Below, one piece after another: positions 18,110-26,846 of a stretch of DNA of 64,000 nt. The stretch is from assembly GCF_900114705.1 (NCBI RefSeq), contig NZ_FOTW01000009.1, positions 62,001 through 126,000 on the forward strand. The letters are read 5' to 3'. Below the pieces are notes generated by a model. That model was given only the letters and a program-made list of their open reading frames with translations, searched no databases and had not been told where the DNA came from. How positions within the stretch are numbered: the first letter of the stretch is position 1; each line of letters opens with the position of its first letter. Both the position numbers and the translations under genes were made by a program. The DNA comes from Rugamonas rubra. GTDB taxonomy: Bacteria; Pseudomonadota; Gammaproteobacteria; Burkholderiales; Burkholderiaceae_D.

Positions 18110-18970
18110 TCAATGGCCGCGCCAGCCCTCGTGGCGCCGCTCCAGGCGGCGGAACACCAGCAGCTCGGCGAGCCAGGCGGTCAGTCCGATCAGCGCGATG
18201 CCGAGCAGGACCTGGGCGGCGTTGCCGACCTGGCCGCCCATCGACACCATCCAGCCGATGCCGCGCGAGGCGCCGATCATCTCGGCCGCCACCAGCGCGC
18301 GCCAGGCCTGGCTGAAGCCGGCGCGCAGCGCGCTGGTCAGCGCCGGCAGCGAGGCCGGCAGGTAGACGTGCAACAGCAGCTGGACCCGGCTGGCGCCAAG
18401 CACGCGGGCGGCGCGCACCTCGTCGCTGCGGATCGCCAGCACGCCGTCCTGGATCACCTGCGCCATCGGGAACACGGCGGCGATGAAGATCACCGCGATG
18501 ATGGCCATGTAGCCGATGCCGAACACGATCATCGTCAGCGGCGCCCAGGCGATCGGCGGGATCGCCATGAACAGGCCGTTGAGCGGCGTGACGAACTCGC
18601 GGAAGCGGCGCGAGATGCCGGCGCTGGTGCCGAGCAGCAGCGCCACCACGATGGCCGCGCCGAAGCCGCCCAGCTCCTCCAGCAGGCTGGCCGCCAGCTG
18701 CGGCCACAGCTTGCCGCTGGCGATCCAGCGCCAGCCCTCCTGCGCCACCTCCCACGGCTGCGGCAGGATGTAGGACGGGAAGCGGCTGGCCAGCGCGCTC
18801 CACACCAGCAGCAGGAAGGGCAAGGCGGCCCAGCTCCACGACGGCGTCGGCAGGCGCAGGCGCAGGCCGGTGCCCTTGACGCCGGCGCCCGATGCGGCGG
18901 CGCGCGCTTCGGCGACATTGAGGGCGCGGTTCAAGCCCTCCAACTCCACGCCGTTGGCGACGGCGTTCAT
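18110..18970 (-). CDS. ABC transporter permease, sulfonate/nitrate/taurine family
   Basis: 286 residues, an inner-membrane permease of the SsuC/TauC/NrtB type with six predicted helices. The EAA-like loop ARVLGASRVQLLLHVYLPASLP contacts the ATPase. The ATG at 18970 overlaps the stop of the binding-protein gene (ATGA), so the two are coupled. It lies between the binding protein and DUF3604 in the order ATPase, binding protein, permease, DUF3604. The gap of 87 bp to DUF3604 contains several short TTGTTCTG-like repeats. Confidence 0.88.
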   Translation of the reverse strand: MNAVANGVELEGLNRALNVAEARAAASGAGVKGTGLRLRLPTPSWSWAALPFLLLVWSALASRFPSYILPQPWEVAQEGWRWIASGKLWPQLAASLLEELGGFGAAIVVALLLGTSAGISRRFREFVTPLNGLFMAIPPIAWAPLTMIVFGIGYMAIIAVIFIAAVFPMAQVIQDGVLAIRSDEVRAARVLGASRVQLLLHVYLPASLPALTSALRAGFSQAWRALVAAEMIGASRGIGWMVSMGGQVGNAAQVLLGIALIGLTAWLAELLVFRRLERRHEGWRGH

Positions 18971-19974
18971 TTGCGCACCAGCGCCGGCTGCTCGGCGCGC
19001 AGTTGCCAGCTCGGGTCGACGATCTGCCCCGCCGTCAGCGGTCGGTTCAGCAGACCCAGACCGAGCGAGTAGTCCATCAGCCGCTGGATGAAGCGCAGGT
19101 CGGCCGGCTCGATCTTGTCCGACCAGCCGAGCCGCTTGCGCGCCTCCTGCACGATGGCGGCCGGCGCGATGGTGGCGCCGGCGGCGGTCTTGATCGGCGC
19201 GATCTCGAAGGCCTCGGCGATGATCTGGTTGGCCTCGGCCGGATGTTGGTTGAGGAAGGCGATGGCGCGGCGGTGCGCGCGCAGCACCTTGACCACCTCG
19301 TCCGGCCGCTCGGCCAGGGTGCGCGGCACCGCCATCACCACATACCAAGGGTAGTTGGGCAGCTTCTGGTTCAAGTCCACCAGCACCTTGCCGCTGCCGC
19401 GCAGCACGGCGGTCGAGACGAAGGGCTCCCAGGTGAAGGCGGCATCGACCAGGCCGCGCTCCAGCGCCGCGTTCATGTTCGCGGCGGGCATGCTGACGAT
19501 GTCGACGTCCTTGTCCGGCTCCAGCCCGCCCAGCTCCTTGGCCACGTAGCCGCGCAACAGCAGGTCCATGCCGCTGCCCTTGGCCAGGCCGGCCACCTTC
19601 TTGCCGCGCAAATCGGCCACGTTCTTGATCGGGCTGTTGGCCGTGGCGATCAGCGCCGCCTGGCCGTAGTTGACCTTGGCCAGGATGCGGCTGTTCAGCC
19701 CGCGCGCGAACCACTGGAACACCGGCGGCGCGCCGATGTAGGCCATGTCCAGGTCGCCCGAGGACAGCGCCTGCTGCACGATGGGGCCGTCGCCGAAGGC
19801 CTTCAGCTCGACGTTCAAGCCCTCCTGCGCGTAGTAGCCGTTCTTCTCGGCGATCAGCGCTGGCGCGTTCGCCATGGCGCGCACCCAGCCGATGCGCAGC
19901 GGCTTGCCGTCGGCCTGGGCCAGGCCGGGAAGGAACGAGAGTGCGGCGACAGACAGGGCAAGGATTTTGATCAT
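18967..19974 (-). CDS. ABC transporter substrate-binding protein (SsuA/NrtA-like)
   Basis: 335 residues with a Sec signal (MIKILALSVAALSFLPGLAQA) and a type II periplasmic binding fold: LRIGWVRAMANAPALIAEKNGYY at the start, then DGPIVQQALSSGDLDMAYIG, the usual ligand-loop region. Such proteins bind sulfonates, taurine, nitrate or related anions in the periplasm. The sulfur-related neighbours make a sulfonate likely, but the ligand cannot be read from sequence. Confidence 0.88.
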   Translation of the reverse strand: MIKILALSVAALSFLPGLAQADGKPLRIGWVRAMANAPALIAEKNGYYAQEGLNVELKAFGDGPIVQQALSSGDLDMAYIGAPPVFQWFARGLNSRILAKVNYGQAALIATANSPIKNVADLRGKKVAGLAKGSGMDLLLRGYVAKELGGLEPDKDVDIVSMPAANMNAALERGLVDAAFTWEPFVSTAVLRGSGKVLVDLNQKLPNYPWYVVMAVPRTLAERPDEVVKVLRAHRRAIAFLNQHPAEANQIIAEAFEIAPIKTAAGATIAPAAIVQEARKRLGWSDKIEPADLRFIQRLMDYSLGLGLLNRPLTAGQIVDPSWQLRAEQPALVRK

Positions 19975-20014
19975 GTTCGGCTTTCAGCTTGTATCGATGG
20001 GGGGCGGAAACGGC

Positions 20015-20791
20015 TCAAGCCTCGGCGGCGTCGGCGATGCAGTCCATCAGCGCGCTGCTGTACTGGTGGAAGCGCGGCAGCTTGCGCGTGGCGCGCTGGC
20101 TGCGCGGACGCGGCAAGTCGATGGCCAGCTCGCTGCGGATGCCCTCCGGCGCGCCGCCCAGCACCACCACGCGGTCGGCCAGGAACACCGCCTCGTCGAT
20201 GTCGTGGGTGATGAACACCACCGTCTGGCCCAGCGCCGACCACAGGCGCAGCGTCTCCTCGTTCATGCTGCTGCGCGAGATGGCGTCGAGCGCGGCGAAG
20301 GGTTCGTCCATCAGCAGCAGGGTCGGCTCCATCACCAGCGTGCGCGCCAGCGCGACGCGCTGCTGCATGCCGCCGGACAGCTGGTACGGCAGCTTGTGCG
20401 CGGCGTCGCCCAAGCCGACCAGCTCCAAATAGTGGCGCGCCCGCTCGCGCTGCTCGGCGGCGCCGAGGCGCTTGGCCATGCGCAGCCCGAAGCGCACGTT
20501 GTCGAGCGCGTTCAGCCAGGGGAACAGCTGCGGCGACTGGAACACATAGCCCAGCTCCGGCGCCTCCGGCGTGACGGCCACGCCGTTGATGGCGACGCTG
20601 CCGCGTTGCGGCTGCTGGAAGCCGGACAACAGGTTGAGCAAGGTGCTCTTGCCGCAGCCGGAGGGGCCGAGCAGCGCGACGAATTCGCCCGCTTGCACAT
20701 GCAGCGAAAAGTCGCGGAACACGGCGTGGCCGTTGGGGTAGGCGAAGTCGACGCCGTCGACGGATAACTGGGCCATCTGCTGAGTGGACAT
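20015..20791 (-). CDS. ABC transporter ATPase (SsuB/TauB/NrtD-like)
   Basis: 258 residues. Walker A GPSGCGKST, Q-loop FQSPQLFPW, signature LSGGMQQR, Walker B LLLMDEPFAALD and H-loop THDIDEA are all present. It powers the importer encoded by the next two genes. It is the first gene of the operon; upstream lies a palindrome and the remnant of a divergent GntR regulator. Confidence 0.9.
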   Translation of the reverse strand: MSTQQMAQLSVDGVDFAYPNGHAVFRDFSLHVQAGEFVALLGPSGCGKSTLLNLLSGFQQPQRGSVAINGVAVTPEAPELGYVFQSPQLFPWLNALDNVRFGLRMAKRLGAAEQRERARHYLELVGLGDAAHKLPYQLSGGMQQRVALARTLVMEPTLLLMDEPFAALDAISRSSMNEETLRLWSALGQTVVFITHDIDEAVFLADRVVVLGGAPEGIRSELAIDLPRPRSQRATRKLPRFHQYSSALMDCIADAAEA

Positions 20792-20876
20792 GGTGTGCCG
20801 ATCAAGTCTGAACTGCGTTCGGAGCCCGGCCGGCGCTGCCTTGGCGGGGTGTCAACTTGTCATGCTACGTATTAAA

Positions 20877-20889
20877 TTTGAAATTCAAA
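20877..20889. promoter_or_regulatory. 13-bp palindrome between ABC operon and GntR remnant
   Basis: TTTGAA-A-TTCAAA is a perfect palindrome around one base. It stands 86 bp before the ATPase start, in a locally AT-rich stretch and in front of the truncated GntR frame. GntR regulators bind palindromes of this size, so this may be the operator of the lost regulator. A TTGACA (20850-20855, minus) lies downstream, but no -10 at the right distance was found. Confidence 0.4.
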
Positions 20890-21002
20890 ACGAAGCCTTT
20901 TGCATATCCATATTCGAATTGATTGGGCGCGCGAAGCGGCCGGATCGGGAACAATCGCGGCACGCCCACATCGCCATTTCGGCCCTCCCGGAAGCCGCCA
21001 CC

Positions 21003-21092
21003 ATGAACGCAGTCATCCCCGCCAACGCGCCGCTGGTGCGCAAGAACGTCACCTCGATGTATGAGCAGATCGCCCGCCAGTTGCGCAACGGC
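21003..21092 (+). pseudogene. N-terminal remnant of a GntR-family regulator
   Basis: Thirty codons beginning MNAVIPANAPLVRKN and continuing VTSMYEQIARQLRNG match the start of GntR regulators, whose first helix reads like MYEQIARQLR. After this point the frame runs into the 3' end of the tssE gene on the other strand and no HTH follows. It was probably a divergent regulator of the ABC operon, cut by the rearrangement that brought in tssE. The short match is suggestive rather than proven. Confidence 0.5.
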
Positions 21093-21094
21093 GA

Positions 21095-21592
21095 TCAGGA
21101 CGAAGTGTCCTGCTCGGCGTGGCCAAGCTGGCGGATCGCGTACTGCTGCGTGGACGGCTTGAGCACGGCGTCGAAGCGCACCAGCTCGGCCGCCGCATCC
21201 ACCTTCAAGCGCGCCGAGATCAGGAAGTCGACCCGGTTGACGCACGTGCCGCGCACGCGCAGCGAGGCGCTGACGGCGCTCAGCCTCGGCTCATGCCGCT
21301 CGATGGCGCGCTGCACCGCCGCGCAGATCAGCTTCTGGTCCTCGCTGCTGGTCAGGCACATGCCGGCGAAGTCGATCAGGCCGTAGTTGACGATCGAGTT
21401 GCCGACCTCGGGATAGGCTTCGAGCAGCCCGGCCGGCAGCGCGGCACGGGTGTTGAGCAGCGCCTCCAGATCGCGCGCCACGGCGTCCTTCAACTGCTCC
21501 AGCGTCCAGCCGGCGCGGCCGCCGCGCGTGGCGGCGTGCGGCTGGTCGTCGAGCAGGCGGTCGAACAGTCCGGGGGCGTAGTGTGGCGTCAT
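21095..21592 (-). CDS. tssE: Type VI secretion baseplate protein TssE, orphan
   Basis: About 165 residues, the normal TssE length, resembling the gp25 family: GLFDRLLDD at the start, LKDAVARDLEALLNTR, then SIVNYGLIDFAGM and IERHEPRL, all typical of TssE/ImpF. It builds the wedge of the T6SS baseplate. The ATG at 21592 has GGAG upstream; an earlier in-frame start at 21646 would add a Pro/Arg-rich tail not seen in the family. No other T6SS gene is in the window, so it is displaced or belongs to a distant cluster. The last residues (GHAEQDTSS) extend into the GntR remnant. Confidence 0.75.
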   Translation of the reverse strand: MTPHYAPGLFDRLLDDQPHAATRGGRAGWTLEQLKDAVARDLEALLNTRAALPAGLLEAYPEVGNSIVNYGLIDFAGMCLTSSEDQKLICAAVQRAIERHEPRLSAVSASLRVRGTCVNRVDFLISARLKVDAAAELVRFDAVLKPSTQQYAIRQLGHAEQDTSS

Positions 21593-21749
21593 GGCGGCTC
21601 CTGCTGGCGGCCGCCGGGGCCGGCGGGAAGGTCCATTGTGCGTCAATTGCCGCGCGACAATTTGCCGCCGCTCAAACGAACGCTGCGGGCGCCACGCGCC
21701 GATGCAGCCGGATTGCAGCGGGCTTGCCGCGACAGGGCTTCGCGCCGCC

Positions 21750-22640
21750 TCAGGGCGGCAGCAGCCAGCGCGCCGCCGTCGCCACCACGCTGTCGCTGAG
21801 GGCGCGCGTCAGCGCCGTTTGCACGTTCCAGCAGTGCCAGGCCAGCGCCACGTCGAAGTGGGCGCCCGGCGTCAGGTCGAGCAGCGTGCCGGCGGCCAGC
21901 GCCGCGCCGGCCTGCTGCGCGGGCAGCATGCCATAGGCGTGGCCGGCCTCGATCATGCGCACCACGCCCTCCGAGGTGCCGAAGGCGTGCTGCGGAAAGG
22001 CGCCGTCCCAGCCCAGCTGCTGGCGCAGATAGTTGCGGTGCAGCGCGTCGTGCTGGTCGAACACCAGCGCCGGCGCGCGCGCCGCCGCCTCGGCGCTCAA
22101 GCCGTCGGCGAACCAGCGGGCGGCGAAGGCCGGCGCGGCGACGCAGTGGTAGCGCATCACGCCCAGCGGCGTCATCACGGTGCCGGCCACCGCCTCGGCC
22201 GAGCTGGTGACGCAGGCCACCACGCGGCCCTCGCGCAACTGGCGCAGGGTGTGGTCCTGGTCGGCGATGCGCACGTCGATCAGGCAGCTGGTCGGCGTCA
22301 GCAGCGGCGCCAGCGCCTCGGGCAGCCAGGTGGCGGCGCTGTCGGCGTTGACGGCGATGGCGAACTGCGGCAGCGCCCGCGCCGCCGCCGGCGCCGTCTC
22401 CAGCGCCGATTCGAGCAGCTGCACCTGGCGGTAGTGGGCGATCAGGCGCAGGCCGCGCTCGGTGGCCCGCGGCGGCTGGCTGCGCACCACCAGCAGCGCG
22501 CCGACCGCCTCCTCCAGCGCGCGCAGCCGGTGCGACACGGCCGGCTGGCTGATCGACAGCTGGACCGCCGCCCGTTCGAAACTGCCGCTGCCGACCACGG
22601 CGTCGAGCGCGGCCAGGCCGCGATAATCGATGGCGCTCAT
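21750..22640 (-). CDS. argP: LysR-family regulator ArgP
   Basis: 296 residues. The N-terminal HTH (YRGLAALDAVVGSGSFERAA, SISQPAVSHRLRALE) and the C-terminal sensing domain match ArgP/IciA, which senses lysine and arginine and activates argO. The start at ATG 22640 fits the family; a longer frame from 22715 lacks support. It is divergent from an ArgO-type exporter with a palindromic site between them, the standard argP-argO layout. Confidence 0.88.
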   Translation of the reverse strand: MSAIDYRGLAALDAVVGSGSFERAAVQLSISQPAVSHRLRALEEAVGALLVVRSQPPRATERGLRLIAHYRQVQLLESALETAPAAARALPQFAIAVNADSAATWLPEALAPLLTPTSCLIDVRIADQDHTLRQLREGRVVACVTSSAEAVAGTVMTPLGVMRYHCVAAPAFAARWFADGLSAEAAARAPALVFDQHDALHRNYLRQQLGWDGAFPQHAFGTSEGVVRMIEAGHAYGMLPAQQAGAALAAGTLLDLTPGAHFDVALAWHCWNVQTALTRALSDSVVATAARWLLPP

Positions 22641-22650
22641 TAGTTTTTTG

Positions 22651-22679
22651 AATGAATGGTGAATATCATTCATTATACT
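22651..22679. promoter_or_regulatory. ArgP-type palindrome and argO -10 element
   Basis: AATGAATG (22651-22658) and CATTCATT (22667-22674) form a perfect inverted repeat with an 8-bp spacer. It abuts TATACT (22674-22679), a good -10 for the plus-strand exporter gene. The site lies between argP and argO and fits a LysR activator binding just upstream of the -10. No -35 is evident, as expected for an activated promoter. Confidence 0.6.
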
Positions 22680-22729
22680 AATCCACCCCGGCTGATTATG
22701 CTGGCGTCCTGTCAAACCAAGGGGACGTC

Positions 22730-23446
22730 ATGTTGAGCAGTGTGTTTTTCAAGGGAATCGGCCTGGGCGGCAGCCTGATCATCGCCATCGGCGCGCAGAA
22801 CGCCTTCCTGCTCAAGCAGGGTTTGCAGGGCCGCCACGTGCTGCTGTGCGCCGCCGTCTGCATGGGCTGCGACATATTGCTGATCGGCCTGGGCGTGAGC
22901 AGCGTCGGCCGCGTGGTGGCCAGCAACGCCGCGCTGCTGGGGCTGATCCGCGTCGCCGGCGCCCTGTTCCTGTTCGAATACGGCCGGCGCGCCGTCTGGG
23001 CCGCCTGGCGGCCGAGCGGCCTTGATCCGTTGGCGCCGGGCGCCGCCACCTTCGCCACCGCCCCGAGCGGCGCCGCCGTATCGGCACCCGCACCGCTTGC
23101 CGTATCGGCCAAAGCACCGGCCGCCGCGCCGGGCCCGGCCTCGGCGGCATTGACCCGGCGCGGCCCGGCCCTGCGCACGGCGCTGGCGCTGAGCCTGCTC
23201 AATCCCCACGCCTGGCTCGACACCGTGGTGCTGCTCGGCGCCATCGGCGCGCAACAGCCCGGCGAGACGGGGCGCTACGTCTTCGCCGCCGGCGCCATGA
23301 GCGCCTCGCTGCTGTGGTTTTCCTGCCTCGGCCTGGGCGCCCGCCTGTTGGCGCCGCTGTTCGCCCTGCCCCACGCCTGGCGCGTGCTCGACGGCCTGAT
23401 CGCCGCCACCATGTGGGGCATCGCCCTGTCGCTGGTGTGGCCTTGA
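22730..23446 (+). CDS. argO: LysE/ArgO-type basic amino acid exporter
   Basis: 238 residues, an inner-membrane exporter with the LysE signature: GSLIIAIGAQNAFLLKQG near the start and SLLNPHAWLDTVVLLG in the middle. It exports arginine (and lysine or canavanine) when ArgP is active. The central loop (about residues 95-150) is a long Ala/Pro-rich insert between the two halves, longer than in E. coli ArgO. It is divergent from argP. Confidence 0.88.
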   Translation: MLSSVFFKGIGLGGSLIIAIGAQNAFLLKQGLQGRHVLLCAAVCMGCDILLIGLGVSSVGRVVASNAALLGLIRVAGALFLFEYGRRAVWAAWRPSGLDPLAPGAATFATAPSGAAVSAPAPLAVSAKAPAAAPGPASAALTRRGPALRTALALSLLNPHAWLDTVVLLGAIGAQQPGETGRYVFAAGAMSASLLWFSCLGLGARLLAPLFALPHAWRVLDGLIAATMWGIALSLVWP

Positions 23447-23555
23447 CGGGGCATGGAAAGCGGGTGGCGGGGGAATTAGTACACAAATGAACGAGCGAGG
23501 CAATCATCCAAGGTGAGCATTGCCGCCGCGCACTCGGCGGGATTATAGTGGCGCG

Positions 23556-24188
23556 ATGGAAACTGAAGCCACCGTCCCGCCCGCCGCCCCGTCCGCCGCC
23601 CCGCACACCCTGTTCGACGATATACAGGCGCTGGTCGCCGGCACGCTGCTGATCTCGCTGGGATTGGCGCTGCTGGGCAAGGCCAGCCTGATCACCGGCG
23701 GCACCGTCGGCATCGCCTTCCTGTTGCACTACGCCAGCGGCGTCAGCTTCGGCAAGCTGTTCTTCCTGATCAACATCCCGTTCTACCTGCTGGCCTGGAA
23801 GAAACTCGGCTGGGTCTTCACCCTCAAGACCTTCTGCTCGGTGCTGCTGCTCTCGCTGTGGTCGGAGCTGCTGCCGCTGGCCTTCAAAATCGACCAGATC
23901 AACCCCGCCTACGCCGCCGTCATGGGCGGCCTGCTGGCCGGCGTCGGCCTGCTGATCCTGTTCCGCCACCGCGCCAGCCTGGGCGGCGTCAACGTGCTGG
24001 TGCTGTACCTGCAGGAACGCTACGGCTGGCGCGCCGGCTATGTGCAACTGGCGCTCGACGGCACCATCACGGCGCTGTCGATCCCGCTGATCTCGCCCAG
24101 CGCCATCGCCATGTCGCTGCTGGGCGCCCTGGTGCTCAACCTGACCATCGCCATCAACCACCAACCCGGACGCTACGTGGCCATCTGA
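23556..24188 (+). CDS. YitT-family integral membrane protein
   Basis: 210 residues with five or six hydrophobic helices: TLFDDIQALVAGTLLISLG, SLITGGTVGIAFLL, FFLINIPFYLLAWKKLG. This is the short YitT (DUF161) form without the C-terminal DUF2179 domain. The ATG at 23556 is preferred over 23520. A TATAGT hexamer at 23544-23549 would start transcription at or beside the ATG, so the message may be leaderless. Function of the family is unknown. Confidence 0.78.
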   Translation: METEATVPPAAPSAAPHTLFDDIQALVAGTLLISLGLALLGKASLITGGTVGIAFLLHYASGVSFGKLFFLINIPFYLLAWKKLGWVFTLKTFCSVLLLSLWSELLPLAFKIDQINPAYAAVMGGLLAGVGLLILFRHRASLGGVNVLVLYLQERYGWRAGYVQLALDGTITALSIPLISPSAIAMSLLGALVLNLTIAINHQPGRYVAI

Positions 24189-24455
24189 GGCCGGCGCGCA
24201 CGCCGACTCGGGGTTTTCGCCGATTCCGATAGCTATCTGTCCGTCATGCAATTAGACTTGCAGGATGCGGCGCCAGCCTCGCCGGCCGGCCCGCACCACC
24301 ACCATCGATGACATGCCCCGGCCATGGCGCAGCAAGCGCCGCGCCGGCGGGCACAGCGGTGGCTTCGTCTTTTGCGTGAATTTGCATAAGGGACACCGGC
24401 TATGAAAACCCTCCGCCATCCCCTCGCCGCCTGAAATGCGTCAATCCTGTCACCA

Positions 24456-25253
24456 ATGCTAGCCTGCCACGCCCGCGCCGCACCACATTGGCGCCGACGG
24501 CAACTGCTGGCGCTGCTGGCGGCCGGCGTGTGCCTGTGCGCGCCGGCGCAGGGTGCGCCCATGGCCGTGGGCATCATCCAATCCGAGCCGCTGGGCTTTT
24601 TCAACGACCAGGGCGCGCCGGCCGGCCTGCACCACGACATCCTGCGCGAACTGTCCAGGCGCAGCGGCGTCGCCATGGACATCCACATCATGCCCAAGGC
24701 CAGGATGCTGGTCGAGTTGGAGGTCGGCAACATCGACGGCGCGATCATGTTTGCCGCGCCCAACAGCGACGCCGTCGCCATCGACGCCGGTGTCACCGAC
24801 GTGGCCAGGCTGGTGGCCCTGGGCCGGGCCGGCACGCCGCTGCGGCGCTACGACGACCTGGTCAAGGCGCGCACCGTGCTGTTCCTCGGCAGCACGCCGT
24901 TCGGCGCCCCGTTTGAGCTCGACGAGCGCCTCTACAAATACCGCGTGACCACCTACGACCAGATGGTCGGCATGTTCGTGCAGGGCCGCGCCAACGTCAT
25001 CGCCGGCAATATGTTGGTACTGTTGTTCCAGCTCAAGAAACAACACCAGGAGCAGCTGCTCGACCCGTCGGTCTTCCTGTTCGGGAACGTCGCCAACCAC
25101 CTCTTCATCGGCAAAAAGTCGCCCCAACGCGACCGGGCGGCGGCCCTGCAAAAAACGCTGCAAGAGATGGCCCGCGACGGCGCCATCGAGCAAATCCTGC
25201 TGAAATACCAAGGCAAGGAATGGCAGCACTTCAAACTGCACGACGAGCGTTGA
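24456..25253 (+). CDS. Periplasmic solute-binding protein, family 3
   Basis: 265 residues. An Arg-rich N-terminus and hydrophobic segment (RRRQLLALLAAGVCLCAPAQGA) form a signal peptide. The mature part begins AVGIIQSEPLGFFNDQGAPA and GLHHDILRELSRRSGV, the pattern of SBP_bac_3 (amino acid/polar) binding proteins. No permease or ATPase follows, so it is an orphan: either part of a distant transporter or a stand-alone sensor. Confidence 0.75.
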   Translation: MLACHARAAPHWRRRQLLALLAAGVCLCAPAQGAPMAVGIIQSEPLGFFNDQGAPAGLHHDILRELSRRSGVAMDIHIMPKARMLVELEVGNIDGAIMFAAPNSDAVAIDAGVTDVARLVALGRAGTPLRRYDDLVKARTVLFLGSTPFGAPFELDERLYKYRVTTYDQMVGMFVQGRANVIAGNMLVLLFQLKKQHQEQLLDPSVFLFGNVANHLFIGKKSPQRDRAAALQKTLQEMARDGAIEQILLKYQGKEWQHFKLHDER

Positions 25254-25395
25254 GTGCAAGGCCAGCAAACAAGTTCTCTTTTTTGTGCAGACACAAACAG
25301 TAGGGACAGAGGTAGTCGACACAACGTTGACACTCTCCAAAATCGAGACTAGGTTTTCAATACGCCGATGCCCAGAACGTTTAGCGGAATCAATT

Positions 25396-25776
25396 ATGAA
25401 CATCAGTCCTATCCGTAACAAAGATGACTACGAGGCGGCACTCAAAGAGGTGCAGTCCTTGATGTCGGCGGAATGGGGAACCGCAGAAGGCGATCGACTC
25501 GACGTACTCGCCATCTTGGTAGAAGCATACGAAACGCGCCATTTCCCGCTCGAGTTCGCCGATCCCGTCGAAGCAATTAAGTTTTGCATGGACCAAAAAG
25601 GCCTGACGCCAAAAGACCTGGTACCGATGATAGGCGCGTTGAGTCGCGTCGATGACGTGCTCAATGGCGTTCGGCCGCTGACACTGGCGATGATACGGCG
25701 CCTACACCAAGGCTTGGGAATCCCGGTGGAGTCCCTCATTCAACCTTGCCGCAGTAAGACGGCGATTGCGGTCTAG
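25396..25776 (+). CDS. HigA-like helix-turn-helix antitoxin, orphan
   Basis: 126 residues from MNISPIRNKDDYEAALKEV, the classical beginning of HigA-type antitoxins with an N-terminal helical domain. The C-terminal HTH reads FCMDQKGLTPKDLVPMIG and VNGVRPLTLAMIRRLHQGLG, a Cro/CI-like fold. The ATG at 25396 is chosen over 25285 for this reason. No HigB toxin frame was found on either side: the 142 bp upstream hold no gene and LysE (minus) follows. It may be a solitary regulator or a decayed pair. Confidence 0.65.
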   Translation: MNISPIRNKDDYEAALKEVQSLMSAEWGTAEGDRLDVLAILVEAYETRHFPLEFADPVEAIKFCMDQKGLTPKDLVPMIGALSRVDDVLNGVRPLTLAMIRRLHQGLGIPVESLIQPCRSKTAIAV

Positions 25777-25859
25777 CGCCGTACTAGCGCCACCCGCCAA
25801 ATCAGGGCCGCCACGCCATCCGGCGGCGTCGCCGATCGATACCCGCTACGCCGCCAACA

Positions 25860-26459
25860 TCACAACCAGATCGCCAGGGCCGAATACGCGGTCAGCGCCA
25901 CCATCACGGCGCAAAACACCTTTTGCCACAGAGGATCGGCGAGGAACCTGCGCAGCAAGGCGCCGGCGCCGGCCCACACTGAAATGCAGGGCAGATTGAC
26001 CGCGCAGAACACCGTGCAATACAGCAAAATGGCCAGCGCCACCGGCAGATTCTGCGGCAGGAAGGCCGCGCCGCCGGTGATCGCCATGACCCAGGCCTTG
26101 GGATTGCAGAACTGGAAGGCGGCCGCCGCCATGAAGCCCATCGGCCGGTGTGCCGCCTCGACCTGGCGGTCGAAATTCATGCTGCGCAACTGCCAGGCCA
26201 GGTACAGCAAATAGCCGGAGCCGGCCACCTTCAGCGCGATTTGCAGCGCCGGCAGCGCCATCACCAGCGCGCCGATGCCGGCGGCGCAGATGCCGAGCAG
26301 CACGCCGAAGCCGATGGTGATGCCGAGCATGTGCGGGATCGAGCGGCGGAAACCGAACCAGATGCCCGACGAGGTCAGCATGATGTTGTTCGGTCCCGGC
26401 GTGATCGACGAGACGAAGGCGAAGGACATCAGGGGGATCAGCGGCATCAAGGCGTCCAT
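25860..26459 (-). CDS. LysE-family translocator
   Basis: 199 residues. The signature SSITPGPNNIML lies near residue 15 and the second-half marker QFCNPKAWVMAITGG in the middle; six helices are expected. RhtB/LysE proteins export amino acids or homoserine lactones. ATG 26459 gives the typical N-terminus. The 5' region holds a GTACCGGTAC palindrome. It is separate from the LysE of the MocR pair at 51.5 kb but similar. Confidence 0.85.
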   Translation of the reverse strand: MDALMPLIPLMSFAFVSSITPGPNNIMLTSSGIWFGFRRSIPHMLGITIGFGVLLGICAAGIGALVMALPALQIALKVAGSGYLLYLAWQLRSMNFDRQVEAAHRPMGFMAAAAFQFCNPKAWVMAITGGAAFLPQNLPVALAILLYCTVFCAVNLPCISVWAGAGALLRRFLADPLWQKVFCAVMVALTAYSALAIWL

Positions 26460-26611
26460 GGCGCGCCTCCCTGCCGTGGCGCGACGGCGCCGATGATGGT
26501 GGCGGTGGCGGCGCGGGCCGCGACGGCGGCGCGAATGCGATACTGGCGAACGATGGTCGACATGGGATCTCCTGTGAGTGAAGACCCATGCTAATCGACA
26601 AAACCAATACA

Positions 26612-26621
26612 GTACCGGTAC
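26612..26621. promoter_or_regulatory. GTACCGGTAC palindrome upstream of LysE
   Basis: A perfect 10-bp palindrome about 150 bp upstream of the LysE ATG, within TTGTACCGGTACTG on the minus strand. MocR/GntR regulators often use such GTAC-rich sites in front of LysE genes. No regulator is adjacent, so the link is inference. Confidence 0.35.
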
Positions 26622-26705
26622 AATCAACCAGATAAACGGTGACATTGTGCCGGTGTTTTGACCAGTACACCCCACCTGCCTCCCCTCCTCCGTCCGGGCG
26701 CGACG

Positions 26706-26719
26706 CTGATCTGGATCAA
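26706..26719. promoter_or_regulatory. FNR-like box before a flavodoxin fragment
   Basis: CTGATCTGGATCAA differs from the FNR consensus by one base. It lies 128 bp before the truncated flavodoxin frame, too far for class II. The stretch 26460-26846 otherwise holds the LysE promoter region and no gene that I can support. Confidence 0.35.
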
Positions 26720-26846
26720 GCGCCGGCGCAGTAGCCGGGCGCGGCGGGGGCCGGCGCCGGCCGGCGCGGGAACAAAACCGCCGACCGGGCCGTCCTATCC
26801 TGTGTGACTGGCGCGCCGCCGCGCCGCATCCGTTTGGCGGGAGTCC

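Noticed and set aside
25290-25330. GTAGGGACAGAGGTAG stretch resembling sequence near REP-associated transposases
   Set aside because: Too short, with no transposase and no second copy seen.
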